DNA from: Streptomyces sp. Act143
GTDB taxonomy: Bacteria; Actinomycetota; Actinomycetes; Streptomycetales; Streptomycetaceae
Direction: 5' to 3'
Assembly (NCBI RefSeq): GCF_003143935.1
Contig: NZ_QFRX01000001.1
Span: forward strand, 3,803,491 to 3,867,490
DNA: 64,000 nt
Shown piece after piece: positions 1 to 7,490 of the stretch. The stretch's first letter is position 1. Each line of letters begins with the position of its first letter. The notes beneath the pieces were generated by a model. That model was not told the DNA's origin, searched no databases, and worked only from the letters and a program-made list of their open reading frames with translations. The position numbers and the translations under genes were made by a program.

Positions 1-1
1 G

Positions 2-1231
2 GTCACCGGCATCCTCGCGACCATGCCCTACATCGCCCTCCAACTGGTGGGCATCCAGGCCGTCCTGGACGTCATGGGCGTGGGCGGCGGCGAGAACACC
101 AACTGGTTCGTCAAGGACCTGCCGCTGCTGATCGCGTTCGGTGTGCTGGCCGCGTACACCTACTCGTCCGGTCTGCGGGCGCCCGCCCTGATCGCGTTCG
201 TCAAGGACACGCTGATCTACATCGTGATCGCGGTGGCGATCATCTACATCCCGATCAAGCTGGGCGGCTTCGACGAGATCTTCGCCAAGGCGGGCGAGGC
301 CTACAGCCAGACCAACCCGGCGACGGGCGCCCCGCGCGGTGCGCTGACGCCGGCCGAGCCGGGGCAGTGGACGTACGCCACGCTGGCGCTGGGCTCCGCG
401 CTCGCGCTCTTCATGTACCCGCACTCGATCACCGCGACGCTCTCCTCCAAGAGCCGTGAGGTGATCCGCCGCAACACCACGATCCTGCCCCTGTATTCGC
501 TGATGCTGGGGCTGCTGGCGCTGCTCGGGTTCATGGCGATCGCGGCCGGAGTCAAGGTCACCAACGGCCAGTTGGCGATCCCGCAGCTCTTCGAGAACAT
601 GTTCCCGGCGTGGTTCGCGGGGGTGGCCTTCGCGGCAATCGGCATCGGCGCGCTCGTGCCCGCCGCCATCATGTCCATCGCGGCGGCGAACCTGTTCACC
701 CGCAACATCTACAAGGACTTCATCAAGCCGGACGCCACGCCCCAGCAGGAGACCAAGGTCTCCAAGCTGGTGTCCCTGCTGGTGAAGGTCGGCGCGCTCG
801 TCTTCGTCCTCACCATGGACAAGACGGTCGCCATCAACTTCCAGCTGCTGGGCGGGATCTGGATCCTCCAGACCTTCCCGGCCCTGGTCGGCGGCCTGTT
901 CACCCGCTGGTTCCACCGCTGGGCGCTGCTCGCGGGCTGGGCGGTCGGCATGGTCTACGGCACCGTCGCCGCGTACGGCGTCGCCTCCCCGACCCAGAAG
1001 CACTTCGGCGGCTCGGCGAAGGAGATCCCGGGCATCGGCGAGATCGGCTACATCGGCCTCACGGCCTTCGTGCTCAACGTCGTCGTCACCGTGGTCCTGA
1101 CCTTCGTCCTGAAGGCCGTCAAGGCCCCCGACGGCATCGACGAGACCAGGCCGGAGGACTACACGGCGGACGCGGGCGACCCCGGCGTCCAGGTGGAGCT
1201 GCCGCCGGCCACGGCAGGCACCTCGCACTGA
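2..1231 (+). CDS. Sodium:solute symporter, C-terminal part (5' end outside window)
   Basis: The frame is open from base 2, so this is the last 409 residues of a gene that begins before the window; the ATG at 23 is internal. The protein is a chain of hydrophobic segments typical of the sodium:solute symporter (SSS) family, which takes up monocarboxylates, proline or similar solutes across the cytoplasmic membrane. Family-like stretches include FMYPHSITATLSSKSREVIR and MSIAAANLFTRNIYKDFI, the conserved region after the central helices. The tail is hydrophilic and acidic (ETRPEDYTADAGDPG). Within the family it resembles the monocarboxylate permease MctP and ActP branch, but the substrate cannot be fixed from this fragment. 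Confidence 0.85.
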   Translation, partial: VTGILATMPYIALQLVGIQAVLDVMGVGGGENTNWFVKDLPLLIAFGVLAAYTYSSGLRAPALIAFVKDTLIYIVIAVAIIYIPIKLGGFDEIFAKAGEAYSQTNPATGAPRGALTPAEPGQWTYATLALGSALALFMYPHSITATLSSKSREVIRRNTTILPLYSLMLGLLALLGFMAIAAGVKVTNGQLAIPQLFENMFPAWFAGVAFAAIGIGALVPAAIMSIAAANLFTRNIYKDFIKPDATPQQETKVSKLVSLLVKVGALVFVLTMDKTVAINFQLLGGIWILQTFPALVGGLFTRWFHRWALLAGWAVGMVYGTVAAYGVASPTQKHFGGSAKEIPGIGEIGYIGLTAFVLNVVVTVVLTFVLKAVKAPDGIDETRPEDYTADAGDPGVQVELPPATAGTSH

Positions 1232-1291
1232 GTGTCACGACCGTCAGCGGGCCGTCGGGAAATCCGGCGGCCCGTCGTCGTGCCGGTCGGG

Positions 1292-1297
1292 CAGACT
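1292..1297 (+). promoter_or_regulatory. Candidate -10 element for a leaderless acetyltransferase mRNA
   Basis: CAGACT resembles the streptomycete -10 consensus TANNNT. It is separated by 7 nt from the ATG at 1305, which would put the transcription start on or next to the start codon. No ribosome-binding site is present. No convincing -35 was found. Confidence 0.4.
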
Positions 1298-1304
1298 CAC
1301 CCGC

Positions 1305-1805
1305 ATGGACATCGTGATCCGGGCAGCGCACCCCACCGAATACGAGACCCTCGGCGAGATCACCGCCCAGGCCTACCTCCAGGACGGGCTTCTGGCCTTC
1401 GGGGAGAGCGACTGGTACCTCGGCGAGCTGCGGGACGTGGCCAAGCGCGCGGCCGCCGCGGACATCCTCGTGGCCGCCGAACAGGACCGGCTCCTCGGCA
1501 GCGTCACCTTCGTCCCCGCCCCCGGCCCCATGGCCGACCTCGCCCGCCCCGGCGAGGCCGAGATCCGCATGCTCGCCGTCAGCCGCGCGTCCCGCGGCAG
1601 AGGCGCCGGCGAGGCCCTCGTACGGGCCTGTGTCGACCGGGCGAGAAGCGCGGGGTGCGCGGGCGTCGTGCTGTCCACCCAGCCCACCATGCAGGCCGCC
1701 CACCGCATCTACGAACGTCTCGGTTTCGTCCGCGTACCGGAACGCGACTGGAAGCCGATCCCCGGCGACGACTTCACGCTTCTCACCTATGAGTTGACGC
1801 TCTGA
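1305..1805 (+). CDS. GNAT-family N-acetyltransferase
   Basis: A 166-residue single-domain acetyltransferase. The acetyl-CoA pyrophosphate-binding loop is visible as SRASRGRGAGEALVRAC (R/Q-x-x-G-x-G/A motif, about residues 92-108), preceded by the beta-4 strand AEIRMLAV and followed by the C-terminal IYERLGFVRVPERDW. Such enzymes transfer acetyl from acetyl-CoA to an amine; the substrate is not deducible. There is no Shine-Dalgarno site before the ATG. Instead CAGACT at 1292-1297 lies exactly 7 nt upstream, so the mRNA is probably leaderless. It stands alone between the symporter and the nrd control region. Confidence 0.85.
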   Translation: MDIVIRAAHPTEYETLGEITAQAYLQDGLLAFGESDWYLGELRDVAKRAAAADILVAAEQDRLLGSVTFVPAPGPMADLARPGEAEIRMLAVSRASRGRGAGEALVRACVDRARSAGCAGVVLSTQPTMQAAHRIYERLGFVRVPERDWKPIPGDDFTLLTYELTL

Positions 1806-1815
1806 AGTCACCGCG

Positions 1816-1862
1816 ACACAACATCTAGGGGTGCCACCGCGCCCCGGCACAAGATGTATGCT
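1816..1862 (+). promoter_or_regulatory. Pair of NrdR boxes overlapping the nrdAB promoter
   Basis: Two 16-bp elements, ACACAACATCTAGGGG (1816-1831) and GCACAAGATGTATGCT (1847-1862), fit the NrdR box core C-W-A-n-A-T-n-T-W, the first with about 12 of 16 consensus positions. Their centres are 31 bp apart, three helical turns, the usual geometry for the ATP-cone repressor NrdR that controls ribonucleotide reductase genes. TATGCT at 1857-1862 is a plausible -10, so NrdR bound at the second box would cover the promoter; transcription would start at about 1868, right at the foot of the riboswitch. Confidence 0.7.
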
Positions 1863-1865
1863 CAT

Positions 1866-1980
1866 GCTCGCTGTCGCCGCAGGGGAATCCGGTGCGAATC
1901 CGGAACTGTCCCGCAACGGTGTACTTGTGCACGCCTTGGGCGTGTACGGGAGTCAGTCCGAGGACCTGCCGACAGCGTGC
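1866..1980 (+). promoter_or_regulatory. Cobalamin (B12) riboswitch upstream of nrdA
   Basis: The conserved B12 core is present: GGGAATCCGGTGCGAATCCGG followed by the CTGTCCCGCAACGGT type segment at about 1882-1921, and the B12 box AGTCAGTCCGAGGACCTGCC at 1951-1970. The ends pair: 1866-1876 with 1970-1980, an 11-bp P1 helix with one mismatch. Established knowledge: the S. coelicolor nrdABS operon is repressed by adenosylcobalamin through such a riboswitch, so that the B12-dependent class II reductase is used when B12 is available. Position and sequence here match that arrangement. Confidence 0.95.
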
Positions 1981-1992
1981 CCAGGCCGCCGT

Positions 1993-2017
1993 GGCCCGGG
2001 TCCATGACGTCCGGGCC
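1993..2017 (+). promoter_or_regulatory. Candidate expression-platform hairpin of the riboswitch
   Basis: GGCCCGG (1993-1999) and CCGGGCC (2011-2017) form a perfect 7-bp stem with an 11-nt loop, 13 nt after the aptamer and about 90 nt before the nrdA start. It could be the terminator or anti-terminator element through which cobalamin binding stops transcription. It is not followed by a clear U tract, so a terminator role is inference. Confidence 0.4.
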
Positions 2018-2109
2018 TCGTGGAGTGGGCCGGTGGACGCGACGCCGCGTGCGCTCGTGCTGCCCCCTGCCCTCCGCAAGGCCCCTTGCCGAGCGAGGGA
2101 GAGCCCCAC

Positions 2110-4467
2110 GTGACCATCGCGCCAGCCGATCCGGCTTCAGCGGTCCAGGTGGAGAACGACGGTCCCGGTGCCGCGCTGCTGCGGACCCTGACCGAGCTGA
2201 CCGCCGACCTGCCCGACGCCGACCCCGGACGGGTCGCCGCCGCCGCGCTGCGGGGCCGCTCCGCGCGGGCCGACGAGGCGGAGCTGCGTGAGCTGGCCAC
2301 CGAGGCCGCCGCCGGGCTCATCTCCGAGGACCCCGCCTACTCCCGGCTGGCCGCCCGGCTGCTGACCGTCAGCATCGCCGCCGAGGCCGCCTCCCAGGGC
2401 GTCACGTCCTTCACCGAGTCGGTCGCGGTCGGCCACCGCGAGGGCCTGGTCGCCGACCGCACCGCGGAGTTCGTACGGCTCCACGCGGCGCGCCTCGACG
2501 CGCTGATCGACCCGGCCGCCGACGACCGCTTCGGCTACTTCGGCCTGCGCACCCTGCACAGCCGGTACCTCCTGCGGCACCCGATCACCCGCCAGGTCAT
2601 CGAGACGCCCCAGCACTTCATGCTGCGCGTGGCGTCCGGCCTCGCCGAGGACGACACCACCCGTGCCGTGGACGAGGTCGCCGCGCTCTACGGCCTGATG
2701 AGCCGCCTCGACTACCTCCCCTCCTCCCCCACCCTGTTCAACTCCGGCACCCGGCACCCCCAGATGTCGTCCTGCTACCTCCTCGACTCCCCGCTGGACG
2801 AGCTGGACTCCATCTACGACCGCTACCACCAGGTCGCCCGGCTCTCCAAGCACGCCGGTGGCATCGGGCTGTCGTACTCCCGTATCCGCAGCCGCGGTTC
2901 GCTGATCCGGGGCACCAACGGGCACTCCAACGGCATCGTGCCGTTCCTGAAGACGCTGGACGCCTCGGTCGCCGCGGTCAACCAGGGCGGCCGGCGCAAG
3001 GGTGCCGCCGCGGTGTACCTGGAGACCTGGCACTCCGACATCGAGGAGTTCCTGGAGCTGCGCGACAACACCGGTGAGGACGCCCGGCGTACGCACAACC
3101 TGAACCTCGCGCACTGGATCCCGGACGAGTTCATGCGCCGCGTGAACGCCGACGCCGAGTGGTCGCTGTTCTCCCCGGCGGACGTGCCCGAGCTGGTCGA
3201 CCTGTGGGGCGACGAGTTCGACGCGGCGTACCGCAAGGCGGAGGCGGCCGGTCTCGCCAGGAAGACCATCCCGGCCCGTGACCTCTACGGCCGCATGATG
3301 CGCACCCTCGCGCAGACCGGCAACGGCTGGATGACCTTCAAGGACGCCGCCAACCGCACCGCCAACCAGACGGCCCTGCCCGGCCATGTCGTCCACTCCT
3401 CCAACCTCTGCACGGAGATCCTGGAGGTCACGGACGACGGCGAGACGGCGGTCTGCAACCTGGGGTCGGTGAACCTGGGCGCGTTCGTCGACCAGGAGAC
3501 CGGCGACATCGACTGGGAGCGGCTGGACGAGACCGTCCGCACCGCCGTCACCTTCCTCGACCGCGTGGTGGACATCAACTTCTACCCGACCGAGCAGGCG
3601 GGCCGCTCCAACGCCAAGTGGCGTCCCGTCGGCCTGGGCGCGATGGGCCTCCAGGACGTCTTCTTCAAGCTGCGCCTCCCCTTCGACTCCGCCGAGGCCA
3701 AGGCGCTCTCCACCCGGATCGCCGAGCGCATCATGCTCGCCGCGTACGAGGCCTCCGCCGACCTGGCCGAGCGCAACGGCCCGCTGCCGGCCTGGGAGAA
3801 GACCCGTACCGCGCAGGGCGTCCTGCACCCCGACCACTACGGCGTCGAGCTGACCTGGCCGGAGCGCTGGGCGGCGCTGCGGGAGCGGATCACCGCGGTC
3901 GGCATGCGCAACAGCCTCCTCCTCGCCATCGCGCCGACGGCCACGATCGCCTCGATCGCGGGCGTGTACGAGTGCATCGAGCCGCAGGTCTCGAACCTCT
4001 TCAAGCGCGAGACCCTGTCGGGGGAGTTCCTCCAGGTCAACTCCTACCTGGTGGCCGAGCTGAAGAAGCTCGGCGTGTGGGACGCGCAGACCCGGGAGGC
4101 GCTGCGCGAGTCCAACGGCTCGGTGCAGGGCTTCACCTGGGTGCCGCAGGAGGTCCGCGACCTGTACCGCACGGCGTGGGAGATCCCGCAGCGCGGCCTC
4201 ATCGACATGGCCGCCGCCCGCACCCCGTTCCTGGACCAGTCCCAGTCGCTGAACCTGTTCCTGGAGACGCCGACCATCGGCAAGCTCTCCTCGATGTACG
4301 CGTACGCCTGGAAGTCCGGGCTGAAGACGACGTACTACCTGCGCTCGCGCCCGGCGACGAGGATCGCCCGCGCGGCCCAGGCAACTGTCCCCGTGCAGCA
4401 GGTCACTTCGGAAGAAGCGATCGCCTGCTCCCTTGAGAACCCCGAGTCCTGCGAGGCCTGCCAGTAA
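2110..4467 (+). CDS. nrdA: Ribonucleoside-diphosphate reductase class Ia, alpha subunit
   Basis: Large catalytic subunit (785 residues) that reduces ribonucleoside diphosphates to deoxyribonucleotides with the radical supplied by NrdB. Visible residues: the redox cysteine in SSCYLLD (about 222) and its partner in AVCNLGSVNLG (about 449), the thiyl-radical site NLCTEI (Cys about 434), IAPTATIASIAGVYECIEP, the YY pair of the radical-transfer path in TTYYLRSRPATR (about 741), and the C-terminal thioredoxin-reducible pair ESCEACQ. I do not see a canonical ATP-cone in the first 100 residues. I chose the GTG at 2110 because GAGGGAGAG precedes it; the frame is open from 2020, but that part lies in the leader. 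It overlaps nrdB by 1 nt (TAATG). Confidence 0.97.
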   Translation: MTIAPADPASAVQVENDGPGAALLRTLTELTADLPDADPGRVAAAALRGRSARADEAELRELATEAAAGLISEDPAYSRLAARLLTVSIAAEAASQGVTSFTESVAVGHREGLVADRTAEFVRLHAARLDALIDPAADDRFGYFGLRTLHSRYLLRHPITRQVIETPQHFMLRVASGLAEDDTTRAVDEVAALYGLMSRLDYLPSSPTLFNSGTRHPQMSSCYLLDSPLDELDSIYDRYHQVARLSKHAGGIGLSYSRIRSRGSLIRGTNGHSNGIVPFLKTLDASVAAVNQGGRRKGAAAVYLETWHSDIEEFLELRDNTGEDARRTHNLNLAHWIPDEFMRRVNADAEWSLFSPADVPELVDLWGDEFDAAYRKAEAAGLARKTIPARDLYGRMMRTLAQTGNGWMTFKDAANRTANQTALPGHVVHSSNLCTEILEVTDDGETAVCNLGSVNLGAFVDQETGDIDWERLDETVRTAVTFLDRVVDINFYPTEQAGRSNAKWRPVGLGAMGLQDVFFKLRLPFDSAEAKALSTRIAERIMLAAYEASADLAERNGPLPAWEKTRTAQGVLHPDHYGVELTWPERWAALRERITAVGMRNSLLLAIAPTATIASIAGVYECIEPQVSNLFKRETLSGEFLQVNSYLVAELKKLGVWDAQTREALRESNGSVQGFTWVPQEVRDLYRTAWEIPQRGLIDMAAARTPFLDQSQSLNLFLETPTIGKLSSMYAYAWKSGLKTTYYLRSRPATRIARAAQATVPVQQVTSEEAIACSLENPESCEACQ

Positions 4468-5480
4468 TGACCAGCGAAGCCAAGAACCTTCTCGACCCGG
4501 GCTTCGAGCTGACTCTCCGCCCCATGCGCTACCCGGACTTCTACGAGCGCTACCGGGACGCCATCAAGAACACCTGGACCGTCGAGGAGGTCGACCTCCA
4601 CTCGGACGTCGCCGACCTGGCGAAGCTGTCCCCCGAGGAGCAGCACCTGATCGGCCGCCTGGTGGCGTTCTTCGCGACGGGCGACTCGATCGTGGCGAAC
4701 AACCTGGTGCTGACGCTGTACAAGCACATCAACTCCCCCGAGGCGCGCCTGTACCTGTCGCGCCAGCTGTTCGAGGAGGCCGTGCACGTCCAGTTCTATC
4801 TGACGCTCCTGGACACCTACCTTCCCGACCCGGAGGACAGGGCGGCGGCCTTCGCGGCGGTGGAGAACATCCCGTCCATCCGCGAGAAGGCCGGGTTCTG
4901 CTTCAAGTGGATAGACTCGGTCGAGAAGCTGGACCGCCTGGAGTCGAGGGCCGACCGCCGCCGCTTCCTGCTCAACCTGATCTGCTTCGCCGCGTGCATC
5001 GAGGGCCTGTTCTTCTACGGTGCCTTCGCGTACGTCTACTGGTTCCGCAGCCGGGGCCTGCTGCACGGCCTCGCCACCGGCACCAACTGGGTGTTCCGCG
5101 ACGAGACCATGCACATGAGCTTCGCGTTCGACGTGGTCGACACCGTTCGCAAGGAGGAGCCGGACCTCTTCGACGACCAGCTCCAGCAGCAGGTGACGGA
5201 CATGCTGCGGGAGGCCGTCGAGGCGGAGCTCCAGTTCGCGCGCGACCTGTGCGGTGACGGCCTGCCGGGCATGAACACCGAGTCGATGCGCCAGTACCTG
5301 GAGTGCGTCGCAGACCAGCGCCTCACCCGCCTGGGCTTCGCGCCGGTGTACGGCTCGGAGAACCCGTTCTCCTTCATGGAGCTCCAGGGCGTCCAGGAGC
5401 TGACCAACTTCTTCGAGCGGCGTCCGTCCGCGTACCAGGTCGCCGTGGAGGGCACGGTCGACCTGGACGAGGACTTCTGA
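4467..5480 (+). CDS. nrdB: Ribonucleoside-diphosphate reductase class Ia, beta subunit
   Basis: Radical-generating subunit (337 residues) of the class Ia reductase. The diiron ligands are all present: Asp in ATGDSIV, Glu and His in FEEAVH, Glu in CIEGLFFYG, Glu and His in RDETMHMSF. The radical tyrosine is the Tyr four residues after the first ligand His (VHVQFY), so this is a tyrosyl-radical enzyme, not one of the Tyr-lacking R2c types. Translation is probably coupled to nrdA through the TAATG junction. The stop codon is 12 bp from the stop of the convergent gene at 5493, with no hairpin between them. Confidence 0.97.
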   Translation: MTSEAKNLLDPGFELTLRPMRYPDFYERYRDAIKNTWTVEEVDLHSDVADLAKLSPEEQHLIGRLVAFFATGDSIVANNLVLTLYKHINSPEARLYLSRQLFEEAVHVQFYLTLLDTYLPDPEDRAAAFAAVENIPSIREKAGFCFKWIDSVEKLDRLESRADRRRFLLNLICFAACIEGLFFYGAFAYVYWFRSRGLLHGLATGTNWVFRDETMHMSFAFDVVDTVRKEEPDLFDDQLQQQVTDMLREAVEAELQFARDLCGDGLPGMNTESMRQYLECVADQRLTRLGFAPVYGSENPFSFMELQGVQELTNFFERRPSAYQVAVEGTVDLDEDF

Positions 5481-5492
5481 TCCCGGCGGACG

Positions 5493-6269
5493 CTACTTCA
5501 GCGTGACGGCATCCCCGGCCGACACGATCCGCGCGGTCGTCGTCGTGCCGGGGAAGTACCAGCGCCAGCTGCCGGCCGAGGTGACGGTGACCTTGGTGGT
5601 CAGCTTCCCGGCGTCGCCCGTCCGCACGGTCTTGACCGTGCTGTAGTGGGCGGCGCCGGCCGGGCGGTACTGGAGTCTGACGTCCTGCCCGGTGAAGCCG
5701 TGGTACTTCAGGTCCTCCCAGTCGGCGCGGGAGAGCTTGCCGTTGATGGTGAGCCTGGCGCCCTTGGCCACCGGCTCGGGCGTGGCGTCCGTGGTGAGCT
5801 TCGAGGCGCGCTTGACCTTGTACTCGGCGATGTCGTCCGAGATCCAGTAGTCGCCGTCGTTGGCCTTGACGGTGGCGTTGACCTGCCAGACGCCGGCGAC
5901 CTTGTTGCTGTCGATGTCGTCGCTGTCGGCGATCCAGCCGGGGTCGACCGTCATCGTGCCCGTGCACACCGAGGTCGTGGCGCTCTTCTTCACGCACGAC
6001 GAGTCGCCGTCCCAGGTGATGAAGCCGTAGCCGTTGGACCTGTTGAACGTGCTCAGATCCGTGATCTTCTTGACGCCCGAGTCGTCCTTGACGGTGATCG
6101 CGATCGGGTACCTGACGGTCTTCGCCACCCCGATGATCACGTTGCTTCCGCGGTTGACGACCGTGTTGGTCACCCGGATGTCGCCCCGCCCCTCGGCGTG
6201 GGCCCCCGTGGCCGTGAGCAGGGTAAGGGCCGCAACCCCGCCCGCCACGGCCGGCATTCTGTGTCTCAT
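5493..6269 (-). CDS. Secreted protein of unknown function
   Basis: 258 residues. The first 26 form a Sec signal peptide: MRHRMP, a hydrophobic core and an AHA-E cleavage site. The mature part (about 232 residues) is rich in beta-type sequence, Thr, Val and Asp, with one Cys pair (SSCVKK...SVCTG) that could form a disulfide; it looks like two Ig-like or beta-sandwich modules (residues 30-140 and 150-258). I recognise no enzyme motif. AGGGGAGGAAC directly before the ATG is a strong ribosome site. The gene lies in reverse orientation between nrdB and the nrdS-like regulator, where S. coelicolor, from memory, has nothing. Confidence 0.8.
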   Translation of the reverse strand: MRHRMPAVAGGVAALTLLTATGAHAEGRGDIRVTNTVVNRGSNVIIGVAKTVRYPIAITVKDDSGVKKITDLSTFNRSNGYGFITWDGDSSCVKKSATTSVCTGTMTVDPGWIADSDDIDSNKVAGVWQVNATVKANDGDYWISDDIAEYKVKRASKLTTDATPEPVAKGARLTINGKLSRADWEDLKYHGFTGQDVRLQYRPAGAAHYSTVKTVRTGDAGKLTTKVTVTSAGSWRWYFPGTTTTARIVSAGDAVTLK

Positions 6270-6296
6270 GTTCCTCCCCTGTTGGTGCAGGAGAGG

Positions 6297-6413
6297 TTAT
6301 GTCTCCTTGAGCTGCCGGTCGATCCGGTGTTCGTGGGCCCACCCCACGAGCCCCGGGGCGGCGAGGAGGGCGAAGAGGATCAGCAGGGTCACGTATCCGA
6401 TGAATGCGTCCAT
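6297..6413 (-). CDS. Possible 38-residue membrane peptide
   Basis: An ORF starting MDAFIGYVTLLILFALLAAP encodes one transmembrane helix followed by a short basic/acidic tail (HEHRIDRQLKET). The frame stays open upstream to 6485, but that part looks non-coding. There is no convincing ribosome site before the ATG at 6413. It lies upstream of the secreted-protein gene on the same strand, so the two could form a small transcription unit. Conservation in other genomes would decide whether it is real. Confidence 0.35.
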   Translation of the reverse strand: MDAFIGYVTLLILFALLAAPGLVGWAHEHRIDRQLKET

Positions 6414-6449
6414 GAGGTAAGCATCACGGGCGCACGTCACTCCTGACAG

Positions 6450-6504
6450 TGGCAGGACTGCCGCAGTACCTCGATTTACTGCCAATCCCGAGGCACACTG
6501 GCAG
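6450..6504 (+). promoter_or_regulatory. Repeated TGGCAG/CTGCCA motifs in front of the AraC-type regulator
   Basis: TGGCAG occurs at 6450-6455 and 6499-6504, and its complement CTGCCA at 6479-6484. The 6479/6499 pair is an inverted repeat (6-bp arms, 14-nt gap) ending one base before the ATG. Such spaced repeats are typical operators, perhaps for autoregulation. No regulator can be assigned from sequence alone. Confidence 0.35.
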
Positions 6505-6505
6505 C

Positions 6506-7471
6506 ATGCTGAGAAACGTCGCCGCCGTCCTCCTCGACGGCGTACACCCCTTCGAACTCGGCGTCGTCTGCGAGGTGTTCGGCATCGACCGCAGCGACGA
6601 GGGGCTGCCGGCCTATGACTTCGCCGTGGCCTCGGCGGAGGGACCGACCCTCACCACGCACGTCGGCGGCCTCACCGTCGGCACGCCGTACGGGCTGGAG
6701 CGGCTGGAGGAGGCCGACCTGATCGCCGTACCGGCGGGGTCGGACTACGTCGTGCGCGACTACCCGCCCGCACTCCTCGACGCCCTCGTCCGGGCCGTCG
6801 ACCGGGGCGCCCGCGTCCTCAGCGTCTGCTCCGGCGTCTTCGTGCTCGGCGCCGCCGGGCTGCTCGACGGGCGGCGGTGCAGCGTGCACTGGAAGCAGGC
6901 CACCGAGCTCGGCATCCGCTACCCCAGGGCGGTCATCGAGCCGGACGTGCTCTACGTCGACGAGGACCCGGTGATCACCTCGGCCGGCACCGCCGCCGGC
7001 ATCGACGCCTGTCTGCACATCGTCCGCAAGGAACAGGGCCCCGAGGTCGCCAACACGATCGCCCGGCGGATGGTCGTACCGCCGCACCGGGACGGCGGCC
7101 AGGCGCAGTACATCGAGCGGCCGCTGCCCGCGTCGGCCTGCGACACCGTCGCCGAGGTCCTCGTCTGGATGCAGCGGCATCTCGACGAGGAGGTCACCGT
7201 CGAGCAGCTCGCCGCCCGCGCGCACATGTCGCCGCGCACCTTCGCCCGCCGCTTCCAGCAGGAGACGGGAACCACGCCCTACCGCTGGATCCTGCGGCAA
7301 CGCGTGCTGCTCGCCCAGCGGTTGCTGGAAGGGACGGACGAAACGGTGGACGCGGTCGCGAGCCGAACGGGGTTCGGCACCGCGGCCGCACTGCGCCACC
7401 AGTTCGTACGGGCGCTGGGGACCACGCCCCAGGCCTACCGGCGTGCCTTCAGGGGCCCGCAGGCGGCCTGA
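6506..7471 (+). CDS. nrdS: AraC-family regulator with DJ-1/PfpI domain (probable NrdS)
   Basis: 321 residues. Residues 1-180 are a DJ-1/PfpI (GATase1-like) domain with the nucleophile-elbow region VLSVCSGVFVLGAAGLLDG. Residues 215-315 carry two AraC helix-turn-helix units (VEQLAARAHMSPRTFARRFQ and VDAVASRTGFGTAAALRHQF). Established knowledge: in S. coelicolor the third gene of the nrdABS operon, nrdS, codes for an AraC-like regulator. By position after nrdAB and before CYP170/EIZS this is its likely counterpart, but about 1 kb of reversed sequence separates it from nrdB. I start at the ATG at 6506; the preceding CTGCCA...TGGCAG repeat suggests its own control. The nrdS name is inference from order and domain. 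Confidence 0.8.
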   Translation: MLRNVAAVLLDGVHPFELGVVCEVFGIDRSDEGLPAYDFAVASAEGPTLTTHVGGLTVGTPYGLERLEEADLIAVPAGSDYVVRDYPPALLDALVRAVDRGARVLSVCSGVFVLGAAGLLDGRRCSVHWKQATELGIRYPRAVIEPDVLYVDEDPVITSAGTAAGIDACLHIVRKEQGPEVANTIARRMVVPPHRDGGQAQYIERPLPASACDTVAEVLVWMQRHLDEEVTVEQLAARAHMSPRTFARRFQQETGTTPYRWILRQRVLLAQRLLEGTDETVDAVASRTGFGTAAALRHQFVRALGTTPQAYRRAFRGPQAA

Positions 7472-7490
7472 ACCGCCGGCCCCGGCTCCC

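Noticed and set aside
6441..6475. Damage-type promoter before the nrdS-like gene
   Set aside because: CTGACAGTGGC resembles the TTGTCRGTG block, but no TANNNT box follows at 8 nt and the distance to the ATG does not fit.
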